NCBI GenBank assembly: GCA_003213955.1
Contig: QCMG01000012.1
Span: 1 to 43,459, forward strand
Origin: Prochlorococcus sp. AG-418-M08
Lineage (GTDB): Bacteria; Cyanobacteriota; Cyanobacteriia; PCC-6307; Cyanobiaceae
DNA length: 43,459 bases
Direction: 5' to 3'
Shown: positions 23,559 to 32,049 of the stretch, piece by piece
Layout of the letters: every line of letters begins with the position of its first letter
How positions within the stretch are numbered: position 1 is the stretch's first letter
Notes under the pieces: model-generated
The model's database searches: none
The model's input: the letters and a program-made list of their open reading frames with translations, nothing else
Told to the model about the DNA's origin: nothing
Translations under genes and position numbers: made by a program

Positions 23559-24851
23559 TTATATAATTATATTCGGGATTTTTTTTATATCAGTTGTAGA
23601 TCCTGGACTTAATAAATTTCTATTCATTACCCAGTCTTGTGGCTTTTTTGCAATTCCCCATGTAATTGCTTTATTGTTAAATTGTTTATTCAAGAAATCA
23701 ATTGTTTTCATAAGACTTATTGATTTTTTTGAATCTTCTTGAGATTCCTGATTGATAATCGATTGCTGTAAATATTTGCAATCAGTTAAATCCTGCATTA
23801 AAACTCCAGCTTTTGATAATTTATATTCAGGAGAGTAAATCTCTTTAGATAGAGCGACTACTGTTTTTAAAATAATACTTGTGTTATCTGTTGCTTTTAT
23901 AAGTTTTTTATGAGCACTTTTTTGATAAGCATGATTTGAATAATGGCTAGTTCTTGTAAATACTGTGATGGCAGATGATTTTAATTTTTGACTTCTCATT
24001 TTTGCGGATGCTTTTATTGCATAAATTGCTAATGCTTGAGTCAAATCTTCTAATTTTGTGATTGGTTTGCCAAAACTTCTACTTACTTGAATCTCTCTTT
24101 TTGGCTTCTTAATTATTTCTATCGGAAGGCATTTATTGCCTTTTAATTCCAATTGCAATCTTTTCCCTACGACCCCTAACTTCTTAATGATTTCATCTTG
24201 ATCCATATCTCTTAATTCTTTTGCATTTTTAATGCCTTTCCTTTTTAACCAATTAGATGTTTGTTTACCAATCCCCCATATATTGTCTACACTAATTTTT
24301 CTTAAGTAATCATTTTCATTGTCGATTCTAACTAAATCAAATATTCCTGCTGAAGAATTAATATTTTTAGCTAGCTTATTAGCAATTTTTGCTCTTACTT
24401 TATTTTCGCCTATTCCAATTGTTAAAGTTATTCCTAAATTCTGATATATTAAGCATCTTACTTTTCTTGCCCAAGGATGTAAACTTTTATCCTTAGGTCT
24501 GTGGATTGAGACAAAGGCTTCATCAATAGAATAAACCTCTATCTTTTCAGAATAATCCCTTAATAAATTCATTAATCTCCTGCTCATGTCACCATAGAGC
24601 GAGTAATTTGAACTTAAAACTACGACCCCTAACCTATTCAATCTTTCTTTGGCTTTAAAATAGGGAATTCCCATTTTAATTTTTAATGCACGAGCTTCAG
24701 GACTTCTTGCGATAACGCAGCCGTCGTTATTAGATAAAATTACTACTGGTTTATTCTTTAAATGCGGGTTAATACTTTGTTCACATGATGCGTAGAAATT
24801 ATTAGCATCTATAAGAGCTATTGCTTCAGCGCTGGGGCTTTTGCTTTTCAT
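23559..24851 (-). CDS. umuC: Y-family DNA polymerase V catalytic subunit UmuC
   Basis: An error-prone translesion polymerase. The palm has LIDANNFYASCEQ, VVILSNNDGCVIARSPEARAL and VYSIDEAFVS (catalytic D and E). Helix-hairpin-helix and little-finger regions follow (WGIGKQTSNWLKRKG; IQVSRSFGKPI), and then the UmuC-specific C-terminal DUF4113 part (WGIAKKPQDWVMNRNLLSPG). At 430 residues it is full length. Its ATG overlaps the umuD stop by four bases (ATGA), so it is translationally coupled. Confidence 0.97.
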   Translation of the reverse strand: MKSKSPSAEAIALIDANNFYASCEQSINPHLKNKPVVILSNNDGCVIARSPEARALKIKMGIPYFKAKERLNRLGVVVLSSNYSLYGDMSRRLMNLLRDYSEKIEVYSIDEAFVSIHRPKDKSLHPWARKVRCLIYQNLGITLTIGIGENKVRAKIANKLAKNINSSAGIFDLVRIDNENDYLRKISVDNIWGIGKQTSNWLKRKGIKNAKELRDMDQDEIIKKLGVVGKRLQLELKGNKCLPIEIIKKPKREIQVSRSFGKPITKLEDLTQALAIYAIKASAKMRSQKLKSSAITVFTRTSHYSNHAYQKSAHKKLIKATDNTSIILKTVVALSKEIYSPEYKLSKAGVLMQDLTDCKYLQQSIINQESQEDSKKSISLMKTIDFLNKQFNNKAITWGIAKKPQDWVMNRNLLSPGSTTDIKKIPNIII

Positions 24852-25264
24852 AAGTAACTATGTATCGAATAGATTACAACTCCCCAGATTTGTATATCAA
24901 TATGATTTCTAAAACTGAAGTCTGGATAATTATGATTTTCTGCTTTTAAATATAATTCATTATTTTTTATGGATAATCTTTTTATCGTAAATTCTCCATC
25001 TATCATCGCAATGATAATATTACCCGGCTTAGCAGTTAAACTTTTATCTACTATGATTAAATCTTTATCTTTAATTCCTGAATTTATCATTGAGTCACCT
25101 TTTACTCTAAGAAAAAAAGTACTAAAAGGATTAGATATTAAATGCTCATTTAAATCAATATTTTCCTCAGTATAGTCATCTGCAGGAGAGGGGAAACCTG
25201 CAGATATAAATTCACTTAATAATGGAATTTTTACCTTTTTAAAAGTCGAATCGGAAGAGAGCAA
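24848..25264 (-). CDS. umuD: Polymerase V accessory protein UmuD, S24 self-cleaving
   Basis: A LexA-like protein that self-cleaves when bound to RecA filaments and then joins UmuC. The 138-residue sequence has the cleavage site A22-G23 (FISAGFPSP), nucleophile Ser58 in KGDSMI and general base Lys95 in FTIKRL. Spacing closely matches E. coli UmuD (Ser60/Lys97). No DNA-binding head is present, so it is not LexA. The start is a TTG at 25264. The ribosome site is weak and very close, and no ATG is available nearby. It begins the operon with umuC and the HExxH gene and is preceded by a LexA-like palindrome. Confidence 0.95.
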   Translation of the reverse strand: MLSSDSTFKKVKIPLLSEFISAGFPSPADDYTEENIDLNEHLISNPFSTFFLRVKGDSMINSGIKDKDLIIVDKSLTAKPGNIIIAMIDGEFTIKRLSIKNNELYLKAENHNYPDFSFRNHIDIQIWGVVIYSIHSYL

Positions 25265-25274
25265 GGCCTTAAGT

Positions 25275-25294
25275 TATAGTACATATATACTATA
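25275..25294. promoter_or_regulatory. LexA-type operator upstream of umuD
   Basis: TATAGTACATATATACTATA is an imperfect palindrome (nine of ten base pairs symmetric) 11 bases before the umuD start. Its core AGTAC-N4-ATACT is one base from the cyanobacterial LexA pattern (RGTAC-N3-DGTWC). Placement over the likely promoter fits SOS repression. Confidence 0.68.
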
Positions 25295-25358
25295 ATTTAA
25301 ATTATTTAAATTGTGTTTATTTTTAAAGTTTTATATACGAATCTTTAGTCTTCTATAT

Positions 25359-25772
25359 TTAAGTACGATGATAAGGAGAATTATTCGAAATACAAATAGC
25401 TCTATAAATTTGTTCAATTAAAATTAATCTTGCAAGTTCATGAGGAAAAGTAAGCGGAGAGAGGCTTAGTAGAAGATGAGATTTCTCTTTAATATCGAGG
25501 GGAATCCCATCAGCGTCTCCAATAAGAAATTTAATTTTTTTATTTTTAAAATTTAAAAGTAAAGAAGTTAATTCAATTGAACTAAAAGATTCACCTTCTT
25601 CAGAAAGGCAAATAATAATGGTATTAACTTGATTATTATCTATATTAAAACTCTTGGATTCATTAATGATAAGATCAGGCATTCTTTTTTTATATTGATT
25701 AATTCCTTCTTTTATCCAATTTTTTTTTATTTTACCAATAGCATTAATTGATAATCTGTTAGTCTGCAACAT
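25359..25772 (-). CDS. rlmH: 23S rRNA (pseudouridine1915-N3)-methyltransferase RlmH
   Basis: A SPOUT enzyme that N3-methylates pseudouridine 1915 in the mature ribosome. The 137-residue length, opening [29 protein letters not shown]-knot segment [10 protein letters not shown] and end [16 protein letters not shown]...SPYHRT are those of RlmH. The usual second glycine of the IGG knot loop is Asp86 here (IGDADG). It is on the minus strand, with a 20-base gap to an unrecognised acidic protein gene upstream. Confidence 0.93.
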   Translation of the reverse strand: MLQTNRLSINAIGKIKKNWIKEGINQYKKRMPDLIINESKSFNIDNNQVNTIIICLSEEGESFSSIELTSLLLNFKNKKIKFLIGDADGIPLDIKEKSHLLLSLSPLTFPHELARLILIEQIYRAICISNNSPYHRT

Positions 25773-25792
25773 TAAAAAAAATAAAAATTTTT

Positions 25793-26104
25793 TTATTCAT
25801 CAAGAAGATAATTAAATTCGTCATATAGTTCATCTTCGATTGATAAATTATTTGAGTAATTAGTTTTTTTGGAATTTATATTATGAAAACTGTCCTCACT
25901 TTTTTTTAATAATAGATTTTCTTTGGATGTCTCGTTTAAATTTTCAGAATTGTCAATTATGGAATAAAAAATTTTGGATGGGTTCTCAACTTTGGAATAA
26001 TTATTAGATTCTTGAGAATTTTTATCTGTATGATGGTCATTGACAGAATTGTTTTGTTTATTAAAAGTTTTGAGTTTACCTAAATTTTCTTCGGATAGGC
26101 TCAT
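25793..26104 (-). CDS. Unrecognised acidic, probably disordered protein
   Basis: I do not recognise this 103-residue protein. It is rich in Ser, Asn, Glu, Asp and Lys, with no signal peptide, membrane segment or cysteine. The only ordered-looking part is the acidic end [17 protein letters not shown], a plausible amphipathic helix. It starts at an ATG, 57 bases from the divergent rsmA, and is followed by rlmH. The composition suggests an intrinsically disordered adaptor or a fast-evolving lineage gene. It fills the gap between two rRNA methylation genes, but that may be chance. Confidence 0.55.
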   Translation of the reverse strand: MSLSEENLGKLKTFNKQNNSVNDHHTDKNSQESNNYSKVENPSKIFYSIIDNSENLNETSKENLLLKKSEDSFHNINSKKTNYSNNLSIEDELYDEFNYLLDE

Positions 26105-26161
26105 ATTATTTAATATATTTATAAATATATATTTAATTTAAACATATTATTTCTCTTTTGG

Positions 26162-26992
26162 ATGAATTCAAAAAACTATCATCAGAAAAAAAGATTTGGT
26201 CAACATTGGTTAGTAAATAATCTAATATTGGAAAAAATAATAGAAGAAGCTAAGCTTGAAGAAAAAGATTTTATTCTAGAAATTGGTCCTGGAAGAGGAG
26301 CTCTAACTTCGAAATTGATTGATTCAAAAATTAGTAAATTGCATGCAGTTGAATTGGATAAAGATTTAATAAACCATTTAAATAATAAATTTAAAAATGA
26401 TAAAAAATTTTCACTTCAACAAGGAGATATTCTATCAACAAATCTTGAGTCTATAAATAATAAAATTACAAAAGTAATTGCTAATATTCCATATAATATT
26501 ACAGGTCCATTGCTAGATATTTTTATAGGAAGATTAGGCATAATTAGTAAGAATAATTACAAGAAAATAATTTTCTTAATGCAAAAGGATGTTGTAGATC
26601 GGATTTTATCTAAGGATGGCAATAAGAATGCTGGAGCTCTTAGTGTGCGGATGCAACTTATTTCTAAAGTAAGAAGAATATGTGATGTGCCGCCATCTTC
26701 TTTTAATCCGCCTCCAAAAGTATTTTCTTCATTGGTTGTTTTTGAACCATTTAAGCCAGATATGCGTTTAGATATTAAATTAGAGAAATTTATAGATAAA
26801 CTTCTTCGAATTTCATTTAATTCAAGAAGAAAAATGATAAGAAACACTCTTAATTCAATACTTTCAAAGCATGAGATGAAGCAATTGTCTGAATCATCTG
26901 ATATTAGCTTTAATTTAAGACCTCAGGATATTTCCGTTAATAAATGGATTAAGCTTGCAGAAGCTTGCATTAAAATAAAAGATAAGAACTAG
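26162..26992 (+). CDS. rsmA: 16S rRNA dimethyladenosine transferase RsmA
   Basis: Dimethylates A1518 and A1519 of 16S rRNA late in 30S assembly. Motif I is [14 protein letters not shown] (E40, G42), the acidic strand is [10 protein letters not shown], and the NxPY adenine-handling motif is [10 protein letters not shown] (108-117). The C-terminal helical domain includes [12 protein letters not shown]. Length is 276 aa. ispE starts only 4 bases after the stop, a pairing common in bacteria. Confidence 0.97.
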   Translation: MNSKNYHQKKRFGQHWLVNNLILEKIIEEAKLEEKDFILEIGPGRGALTSKLIDSKISKLHAVELDKDLINHLNNKFKNDKKFSLQQGDILSTNLESINNKITKVIANIPYNITGPLLDIFIGRLGIISKNNYKKIIFLMQKDVVDRILSKDGNKNAGALSVRMQLISKVRRICDVPPSSFNPPPKVFSSLVVFEPFKPDMRLDIKLEKFIDKLLRISFNSRRKMIRNTLNSILSKHEMKQLSESSDISFNLRPQDISVNKWIKLAEACIKIKDKN

Positions 26993-26996
26993 TTAA

Positions 26997-27935
26997 ATGT
27001 CAAGATTACCTAAAACTAAAATTTGTGTTAAATCACCGGCTAAGATAAATCTCCACCTTGAAATTATCGGAAAAAGAAAGGATGGATTTCATGAATTAGC
27101 AATGATAATGCAGAATATTGACCTTTCTGACTATTTAGAATTTGAGAATAATAATATTGGCAAGATTGAATTAAACTCTGATTGCGAAGATTTAAGTCTA
27201 TGTGAGGATAACTTAATAGTAAGAGCTGCGAATGATATAAAGAAAATATCCAATAATAGGAAATTAGGAGTTAATATATTTTTAAAAAAAAATATTCCTA
27301 TCGGAGCAGGTTTAGCGGGGGGTTCTAGTAATGCAGCTGCAACATTAATAGGACTTAACAAATTATGGGATTTGAAGCTTGATTATGAAACTATTCTTTC
27401 GCTATCAGCCAAATTAGGTTCAGATGTACCATTTTTTGTAAAAGGAGGATGCCAATTCTGTTTTGGAAGGGGGGAAATTCTTGAGAAATGTAATCCCAAA
27501 CTTGAATATGGTGTAATTCTTTTGAAAAATCCTGAAATTTCAATCTCAACTGCAGATACTTATAAAAAATATAGTGAAGAATTTTTTACAAATAATCATA
27601 CTGATTTTGAAAAAATTAATTTAATCAGAAATTATTTAAGAATAAATGGATTCAAAAATCTTAAATATCCAAATCAAACTATCAAAGTGAAAAATGATTT
27701 ACAAGTTATTGTTGAGAAAGAAAATGATTCAGTAAGGAAGGCACTATATCTACTTTCAAATTTAAAAAATAGCTTTTCATATTCAATGAGTGGTTCTGGT
27801 CCAACATGTTTTGCTCTTTTCCAGGATATAAATAAAGCTAATGAAGTTTTTAAAAAAAATCAAAAAATGTTTAATAATAATGGATTTGAAGCTTGGGTCT
27901 GTAAATTTATTAATAGTGGCATTGCCTTTTTATGA
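26997..27935 (+). CDS. ispE: 4-diphosphocytidyl-2-C-methyl-D-erythritol kinase
   Basis: The ATP-dependent step of the MEP isoprenoid pathway, which feeds carotenoids and phytyl chains. GHMP-kinase motifs are present: SPAKINLHLEIIGKRKDGFHEL (motif 1), PIGAGLAGGSSNAAATL (ATP-binding, about 101-117) and MSGSGPTCFALF (motif 3). The 312-residue length is normal. It follows rsmA with a 4-base gap and is 22 bases before a DUF3082 gene, all on the plus strand. Confidence 0.96.
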   Translation: MSRLPKTKICVKSPAKINLHLEIIGKRKDGFHELAMIMQNIDLSDYLEFENNNIGKIELNSDCEDLSLCEDNLIVRAANDIKKISNNRKLGVNIFLKKNIPIGAGLAGGSSNAAATLIGLNKLWDLKLDYETILSLSAKLGSDVPFFVKGGCQFCFGRGEILEKCNPKLEYGVILLKNPEISISTADTYKKYSEEFFTNNHTDFEKINLIRNYLRINGFKNLKYPNQTIKVKNDLQVIVEKENDSVRKALYLLSNLKNSFSYSMSGSGPTCFALFQDINKANEVFKKNQKMFNNNGFEAWVCKFINSGIAFL

Positions 27936-27957
27936 CAATTATTTATTTCTCATAAAA

Positions 27958-28275
27958 ATGTATAATAATAAAACTTCAACTAATGAAGAAAAAATTGATA
28001 ATCAATATATTCCTGAAAAAGGTCCATTAAGTTTTATATCTGGTTCATTAACAAGTTTTTTACTTTGTATATTTTTCTACTTTATAAGTAATAGGATTGC
28101 AATTTATTTTGCGATACATAAACCTTCCAACTCGTCTGAAATTGTACAAAGTATATCTTCTAGTATCAATACGTTAATTATTGGATTATCGTTCTTATTA
28201 ACATTTTCCTTTGCTTTTATTGGTTTCGGTCTTTTTATTGTATTTATTCGAAGTTTTTTGGTAAAAAAAAATTAA
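27958..28275 (+). CDS. DUF3082 family membrane protein
   Basis: A 105-residue cyanobacterial protein of unknown function with two membrane helices (about residues 28-50 and 73-100). The polar start MYNNKTSTNEEKID leads into EKGPLSFISGSLTSFLL, and the second helix is long and Phe-rich. The ATG at 27958 is preferred. The frame is open further upstream inside ispE, but that part is the shadow of ispE. It follows ispE by 22 bases. Confidence 0.7.
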   Translation: MYNNKTSTNEEKIDNQYIPEKGPLSFISGSLTSFLLCIFFYFISNRIAIYFAIHKPSNSSEIVQSISSSINTLIIGLSFLLTFSFAFIGFGLFIVFIRSFLVKKN

Positions 28276-28310
28276 AATATTAATATTATTATTAAAAAGA
28301 TACTTTTTTA

Positions 28311-28406
28311 ATGTCTATACACGACTTGGGATTACTAATACTTTTACTCTCTCCAGGGATGATTTTGTCAATATTACTACTTATAACTTTTGCTGAAGGA
28401 GGATAA
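28311..28406 (+). CDS. Single-helix membrane peptide, 31 residues
   Basis: A tiny ORF, ATG 28311 to TAA 28404-28406: MSIHDLGLLILLLSPGMILS, then ILLLITFAEGG. It is a single hydrophobic helix with almost no loops, like the smallest photosystem or cytochrome b6f subunits, though I cannot match it to one. It fills the gap between the DUF3082 gene and pdhB. Coding evidence is its composition only. Confidence 0.52.
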   Translation: MSIHDLGLLILLLSPGMILSILLLITFAEGG

Positions 28407-28457
28407 GTCAACCTTGATGGTATAAATTTATATATATGATTAATTAAGGAATTATTC

Positions 28458-29441
28458 GTGGCAGGTACCTTATTATTTAATGCTTTGAAAGAAGCAATTG
28501 ATGAAGAAATGGCAAATGATGTAAATGTTTGCGTCATGGGAGAAGATGTCGGTCAATATGGTGGTTCTTATAAGGTGACTAAGGATTTATATGAAAAATA
28601 TGGAGAATTACGTGTTTTAGATACTCCAATTGCTGAAAATAGTTTTACTGGAATGGCTGTTGGTGCAGCCATGACAGGATTGAGACCGATAGTCGAAGGT
28701 ATGAATATGGGATTTTTACTTTTAGCCTTTAATCAAATATCTAATAACATGGGTATGCTCAGATACACAAGCGGAGGTAATTTTAAAATACCTGCAGTTG
28801 TGCGCGGGCCTGGAGGTGTTGGAAGGCAACTTGGAGCTGAACATAGTCAAAGACTTGAGGCTTACTTTCATGCGGTTCCTGGAATTAAAATTGTTGCTTG
28901 TAGTACACCTACTAATGCAAAGGGACTAATGAAAGCAGCTATAAGGGATAATAATCCTGTTCTATTTTTTGAACATGTACTTTTATATAATTTGTCTGAG
29001 GAATTGCCGGAGGGTGATTATATATGTTCTTTAGATCAAGCTGACTTAGTAAAAGAGGGTAAAGATATTACAATACTAACTTATTCAAGAATGAGACATC
29101 ATTGTCTGAAGGCAATTGAAGAATTAGATAAGAAAAATATTGATGTTGAATTAATTGATCTTATAAGTTTAAAACCTTTTGATATGGAAACAATTTCAAA
29201 ATCAATTAAAAAAACTAACAACGTAATTATTGTCGAGGAATGTATGAAGACAGGTGGGATAGGAGCAGAATTGATTGCTTTGATCACTGAAGAGTGTTTC
29301 GATGATCTTGATAATAGACCTATAAGATTATCTAGTCAGGATATTCCTACTCCTTATAATGGAAATCTAGAGAATTTAACAATAATACAGCCTCATCAAA
29401 TAGTTGAAAAAGTTCAAGAAGTAATGAATAGGAGCGTTTAA
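28458..29441 (+). CDS. pdhB: Pyruvate dehydrogenase E1 component, beta subunit
   Basis: Partner of PdhA in pyruvate decarboxylation to acetyl-CoA. The GTG start gives [18 protein letters not shown]; the E1-beta hallmarks are [65 protein letters not shown] and [12 protein letters not shown]. Length is 327 aa, as for other cyanobacterial and plastid E1-beta. The alpha subunit is not in the window. secD begins 3 bases after its stop. Confidence 0.96.
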   Translation: MAGTLLFNALKEAIDEEMANDVNVCVMGEDVGQYGGSYKVTKDLYEKYGELRVLDTPIAENSFTGMAVGAAMTGLRPIVEGMNMGFLLLAFNQISNNMGMLRYTSGGNFKIPAVVRGPGGVGRQLGAEHSQRLEAYFHAVPGIKIVACSTPTNAKGLMKAAIRDNNPVLFFEHVLLYNLSEELPEGDYICSLDQADLVKEGKDITILTYSRMRHHCLKAIEELDKKNIDVELIDLISLKPFDMETISKSIKKTNNVIIVEECMKTGGIGAELIALITEECFDDLDNRPIRLSSQDIPTPYNGNLENLTIIQPHQIVEKVQEVMNRSV

Positions 29442-29444
29442 AAA

Positions 29445-30905
29445 ATGAAAAGAAAGCAAGGCTGGCTTTTTTTTATTATTTTCCTATTGACTTTTTCAAT
29501 TTATTTATTAATTAACTTTCCTCTTCAATTAGGTTTGGATTTAAAAGGTGGTTCTCAACTAACTCTTCAATTAGTTAAAGAGGATGGGAATGTTACTAAT
29601 GAGGAATTAGAGGCTGTAAATGCAGTTTTAGATAAGCGAGTAAATAATTTGGGAGTTGCTGAGTCTAACTTACAAACACTAGGACAAGATCAATTAATTT
29701 TGGAGTTACCAGGTGAACAAAACCCTTTATCCGCATCTAGAATTTTAGGTAAAACTGCTTTATTGGAATTTAGAACTCAAAAAATTAATACACGTTCAGA
29801 ATTAAATAATCTTCAATTACAAAGATTTAAAATAAATGATTTAATTGATCAGTTTAATATCGCAAATAAACGAAATGATGTTGATTTTTTGATTATTAAA
29901 GATAACCTTACTGAACTAGAAAATGAATTAAACTTTTCTTCTAATAATCAGGAATTATTTAATAAATTGATTGATATAAAAAAATATATTAATAATCAAA
30001 TTGCAAATTTGTTTAATAAAACTGAACTATCCGGGAAAGACTTAATAAATGCTGGAAGAAGGCAGGAACAAACTAATAATAATTGGGAGGTATTATTATC
30101 TTTTAGTAGTGAAGGTGGTGAAAAGTTTGCTGAGATTACTAAGTCAATAGCAGGTACTAATCAACTTTTATCAATAGTTTTAGATGGTGAATCTATTAGT
30201 GAAGCTAGTGTTGGAAGTCAATTTATAAATACTGGTATTACCGGAGGATCAGCCACAATTAGTGGAAATTTTTCAGCGGAGAATGCTAGAGAATTAGAAG
30301 TTCAACTTAAAGGCGGTTCATTACCTTTACCTATCGAAATTGTAGAAACTAATACTATTGGTCCTTCGCTTGGGTCAAAAAATATTGTTAAGAGTCTTTA
30401 TGCTGCTATTTGTGGATTAATATTTGTAGGAATATTTATGATATTCAATTATAGAATTTTAGGTTTAGTTTCTGTAATATCTTTAATTTTTTATGGTTTT
30501 TTTAACTTGGCTCTTTATTCCCTAATACCTGTCACATTAACATTACCTGGAATAGCAGGATTAGTCCTAAGTATTGGTATGGCAGTAGACGCAAATGTTT
30601 TAATATTTGAGAGAATTAGAGAAGAACTAATAAATGGCAATAGTCTTATAAGATCAATTGATAGTGGTTTTAAAAGAGCTAATTCATCTATCATCGATGG
30701 TCATATTACAACCTTTGTTAGTTGTTTTGTTCTGTTTATATTAGGTACAAATTTTGTTAAAGGTTTTGCTGCAACACTGGGTATTGGTGTTGGGATAAGT
30801 TTATTTACTTCATTAAATTGTTCCAAAACTATCTTAAGATATTTAACTACTTATCAATCATTGAGACAAAAGAATCTCTACTTAAACAAATCTAATTCTC
30901 TCTAA
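29445..30905 (+). CDS. secD: Protein translocase subunit SecD
   Basis: With SecF it uses the proton gradient to complete protein export through SecYEG. It has one N-terminal helix (about 5-27), then a large periplasmic region whose first domain contains LGLDLKGGSQLTLQL and VNNLGVAESNLQTLGQDQLILELPG. Five C-terminal helices follow, with VDANVLIFERIREEL, the conserved D and ERIRE block. At 486 residues it is within cyanobacterial range. The middle of the periplasmic region (about residues 113-200) is a polar, Asn-rich insertion. Confidence 0.96.
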   Translation: MKRKQGWLFFIIFLLTFSIYLLINFPLQLGLDLKGGSQLTLQLVKEDGNVTNEELEAVNAVLDKRVNNLGVAESNLQTLGQDQLILELPGEQNPLSASRILGKTALLEFRTQKINTRSELNNLQLQRFKINDLIDQFNIANKRNDVDFLIIKDNLTELENELNFSSNNQELFNKLIDIKKYINNQIANLFNKTELSGKDLINAGRRQEQTNNNWEVLLSFSSEGGEKFAEITKSIAGTNQLLSIVLDGESISEASVGSQFINTGITGGSATISGNFSAENARELEVQLKGGSLPLPIEIVETNTIGPSLGSKNIVKSLYAAICGLIFVGIFMIFNYRILGLVSVISLIFYGFFNLALYSLIPVTLTLPGIAGLVLSIGMAVDANVLIFERIREELINGNSLIRSIDSGFKRANSSIIDGHITTFVSCFVLFILGTNFVKGFAATLGIGVGISLFTSLNCSKTILRYLTTYQSLRQKNLYLNKSNSL

Positions 30906-30930
30906 TTAAAAATTATTTTTTATTTTATTC

Positions 30931-31848
30931 ATGACAACATTTAGTTTTAATTTAATTAAAAATAAATATAAAATATTTGGTTTTTCTTCTTTTCTAATAT
31001 TGTTAAGTTTAATAGGTATTTTATATTCAACTTTTAATTCATCTGTTAAAAAACCAATTAATCTTGGAATGGATTTTATTGGAGGAAATGAACTAAGAGT
31101 TGAACGAATTTGTGAAGAAGATTGCAATAATATATCTCCTGATATAGTTATTGAAAAACTAAGGAAATTCTCTAATAATAAAAATGTCTTAAATAATATA
31201 AAATTACAAATTCAAGATAACAATAGTTTAATTTCTATTAGGACCCCTTATTTAACAATCGAAGAATCAAATAATTTAATTAAAAATGTTGATAGGATTT
31301 TGGGCCCTTTAAATTATGAAACTAAAGAGTCGAGAATAATAGGACCAAAACTTGGAAAGAAACTTCTTACAAATTGTGCTTCTTCCTTATTGGTTTCATT
31401 ATTAGCTATATCCTTATATATCTCTTTTAGATTTGATAAGAAATATGCATTATTTGCTTTATTAGCTTTGTTTCATGATCTATTTATTGTTTTTGGTATT
31501 TTCTCTTGGTTGGGTGTTCTATTATCTATCGAGGTAAATAGTTTGTTTGCAGTTTCATTATTAACTATTGCAGGCTATTCAGTTAACGATACAGTTGTAA
31601 TTTTTGATAGGATTAGAGAAAATCTCAAGAATAACAAAGATAACTACAATACTGCAATTCAAACCTCTGTCAATGAATCTTTTAGAAGGACATTATTTAC
31701 TAGTATTACTACCTTAATACCATTACTAACTCTCATTATTTTTGGCTCTTATTCACTCTTTTGGTTTTCATTTTCTTTATCATTAGGAATCTTAATTGGT
31801 AGCTATTCAAGTATCGCATTAGCTCCTTCATTTTTAATTAAAGATTAA
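30931..31848 (+). CDS. secF: Protein translocase subunit SecF
   Basis: The partner of SecD. N-terminal helix (about 17-37), then a periplasmic part with GMDFIGGNELRVE, followed by the membrane domain with VNDTVVIFDRIRENL, the SecF signature, and FRRTLFTSITTLIPLL. Length is 305 aa. It follows secD by 25 bases on the same strand. Confidence 0.96.
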   Translation: MTTFSFNLIKNKYKIFGFSSFLILLSLIGILYSTFNSSVKKPINLGMDFIGGNELRVERICEEDCNNISPDIVIEKLRKFSNNKNVLNNIKLQIQDNNSLISIRTPYLTIEESNNLIKNVDRILGPLNYETKESRIIGPKLGKKLLTNCASSLLVSLLAISLYISFRFDKKYALFALLALFHDLFIVFGIFSWLGVLLSIEVNSLFAVSLLTIAGYSVNDTVVIFDRIRENLKNNKDNYNTAIQTSVNESFRRTLFTSITTLIPLLTLIIFGSYSLFWFSFSLSLGILIGSYSSIALAPSFLIKD

Positions 31849-31866
31849 ACTATTAGATTTATCTTT

Positions 31867-32049
31867 ATGAAAATAAATTACTATTTAATTTTATTATTTT
31901 CTTTGGTTCTGATTGATCTATCAACAGAATTAAGAATTCTAATTGATCATTTTACATTTAACTCTTTATATTTTGCTTTTTCTAAACATCCACTGTCTTT
32001 CTTTATATTATTTTCTTATCCATATTTATACAAAAAATTAACTAGATAA
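31867..32049 (+). CDS. Small membrane protein after secF
   Basis: A 60-residue ORF with two hydrophobic stretches (YLILLFSLVLIDLS near residues 6-19 and HPLSFFILFSYPYLY near 41-55) and a basic end KKLTR. It starts 18 bases after secF with an ATG and may be co-transcribed with it. I cannot name a family. Its last 12 bases overlap the 3' end of the convergent AI-2E permease gene. Confidence 0.58.
   Translation: MKINYYLILLFSLVLIDLSTELRILIDHFTFNSLYFAFSKHPLSFFILFSYPYLYKKLTR

Noticed and set aside
26557-26847. 96-codon minus-strand frame
   Set aside because: Antisense to rsmA, with no start signal or recognisable domain.
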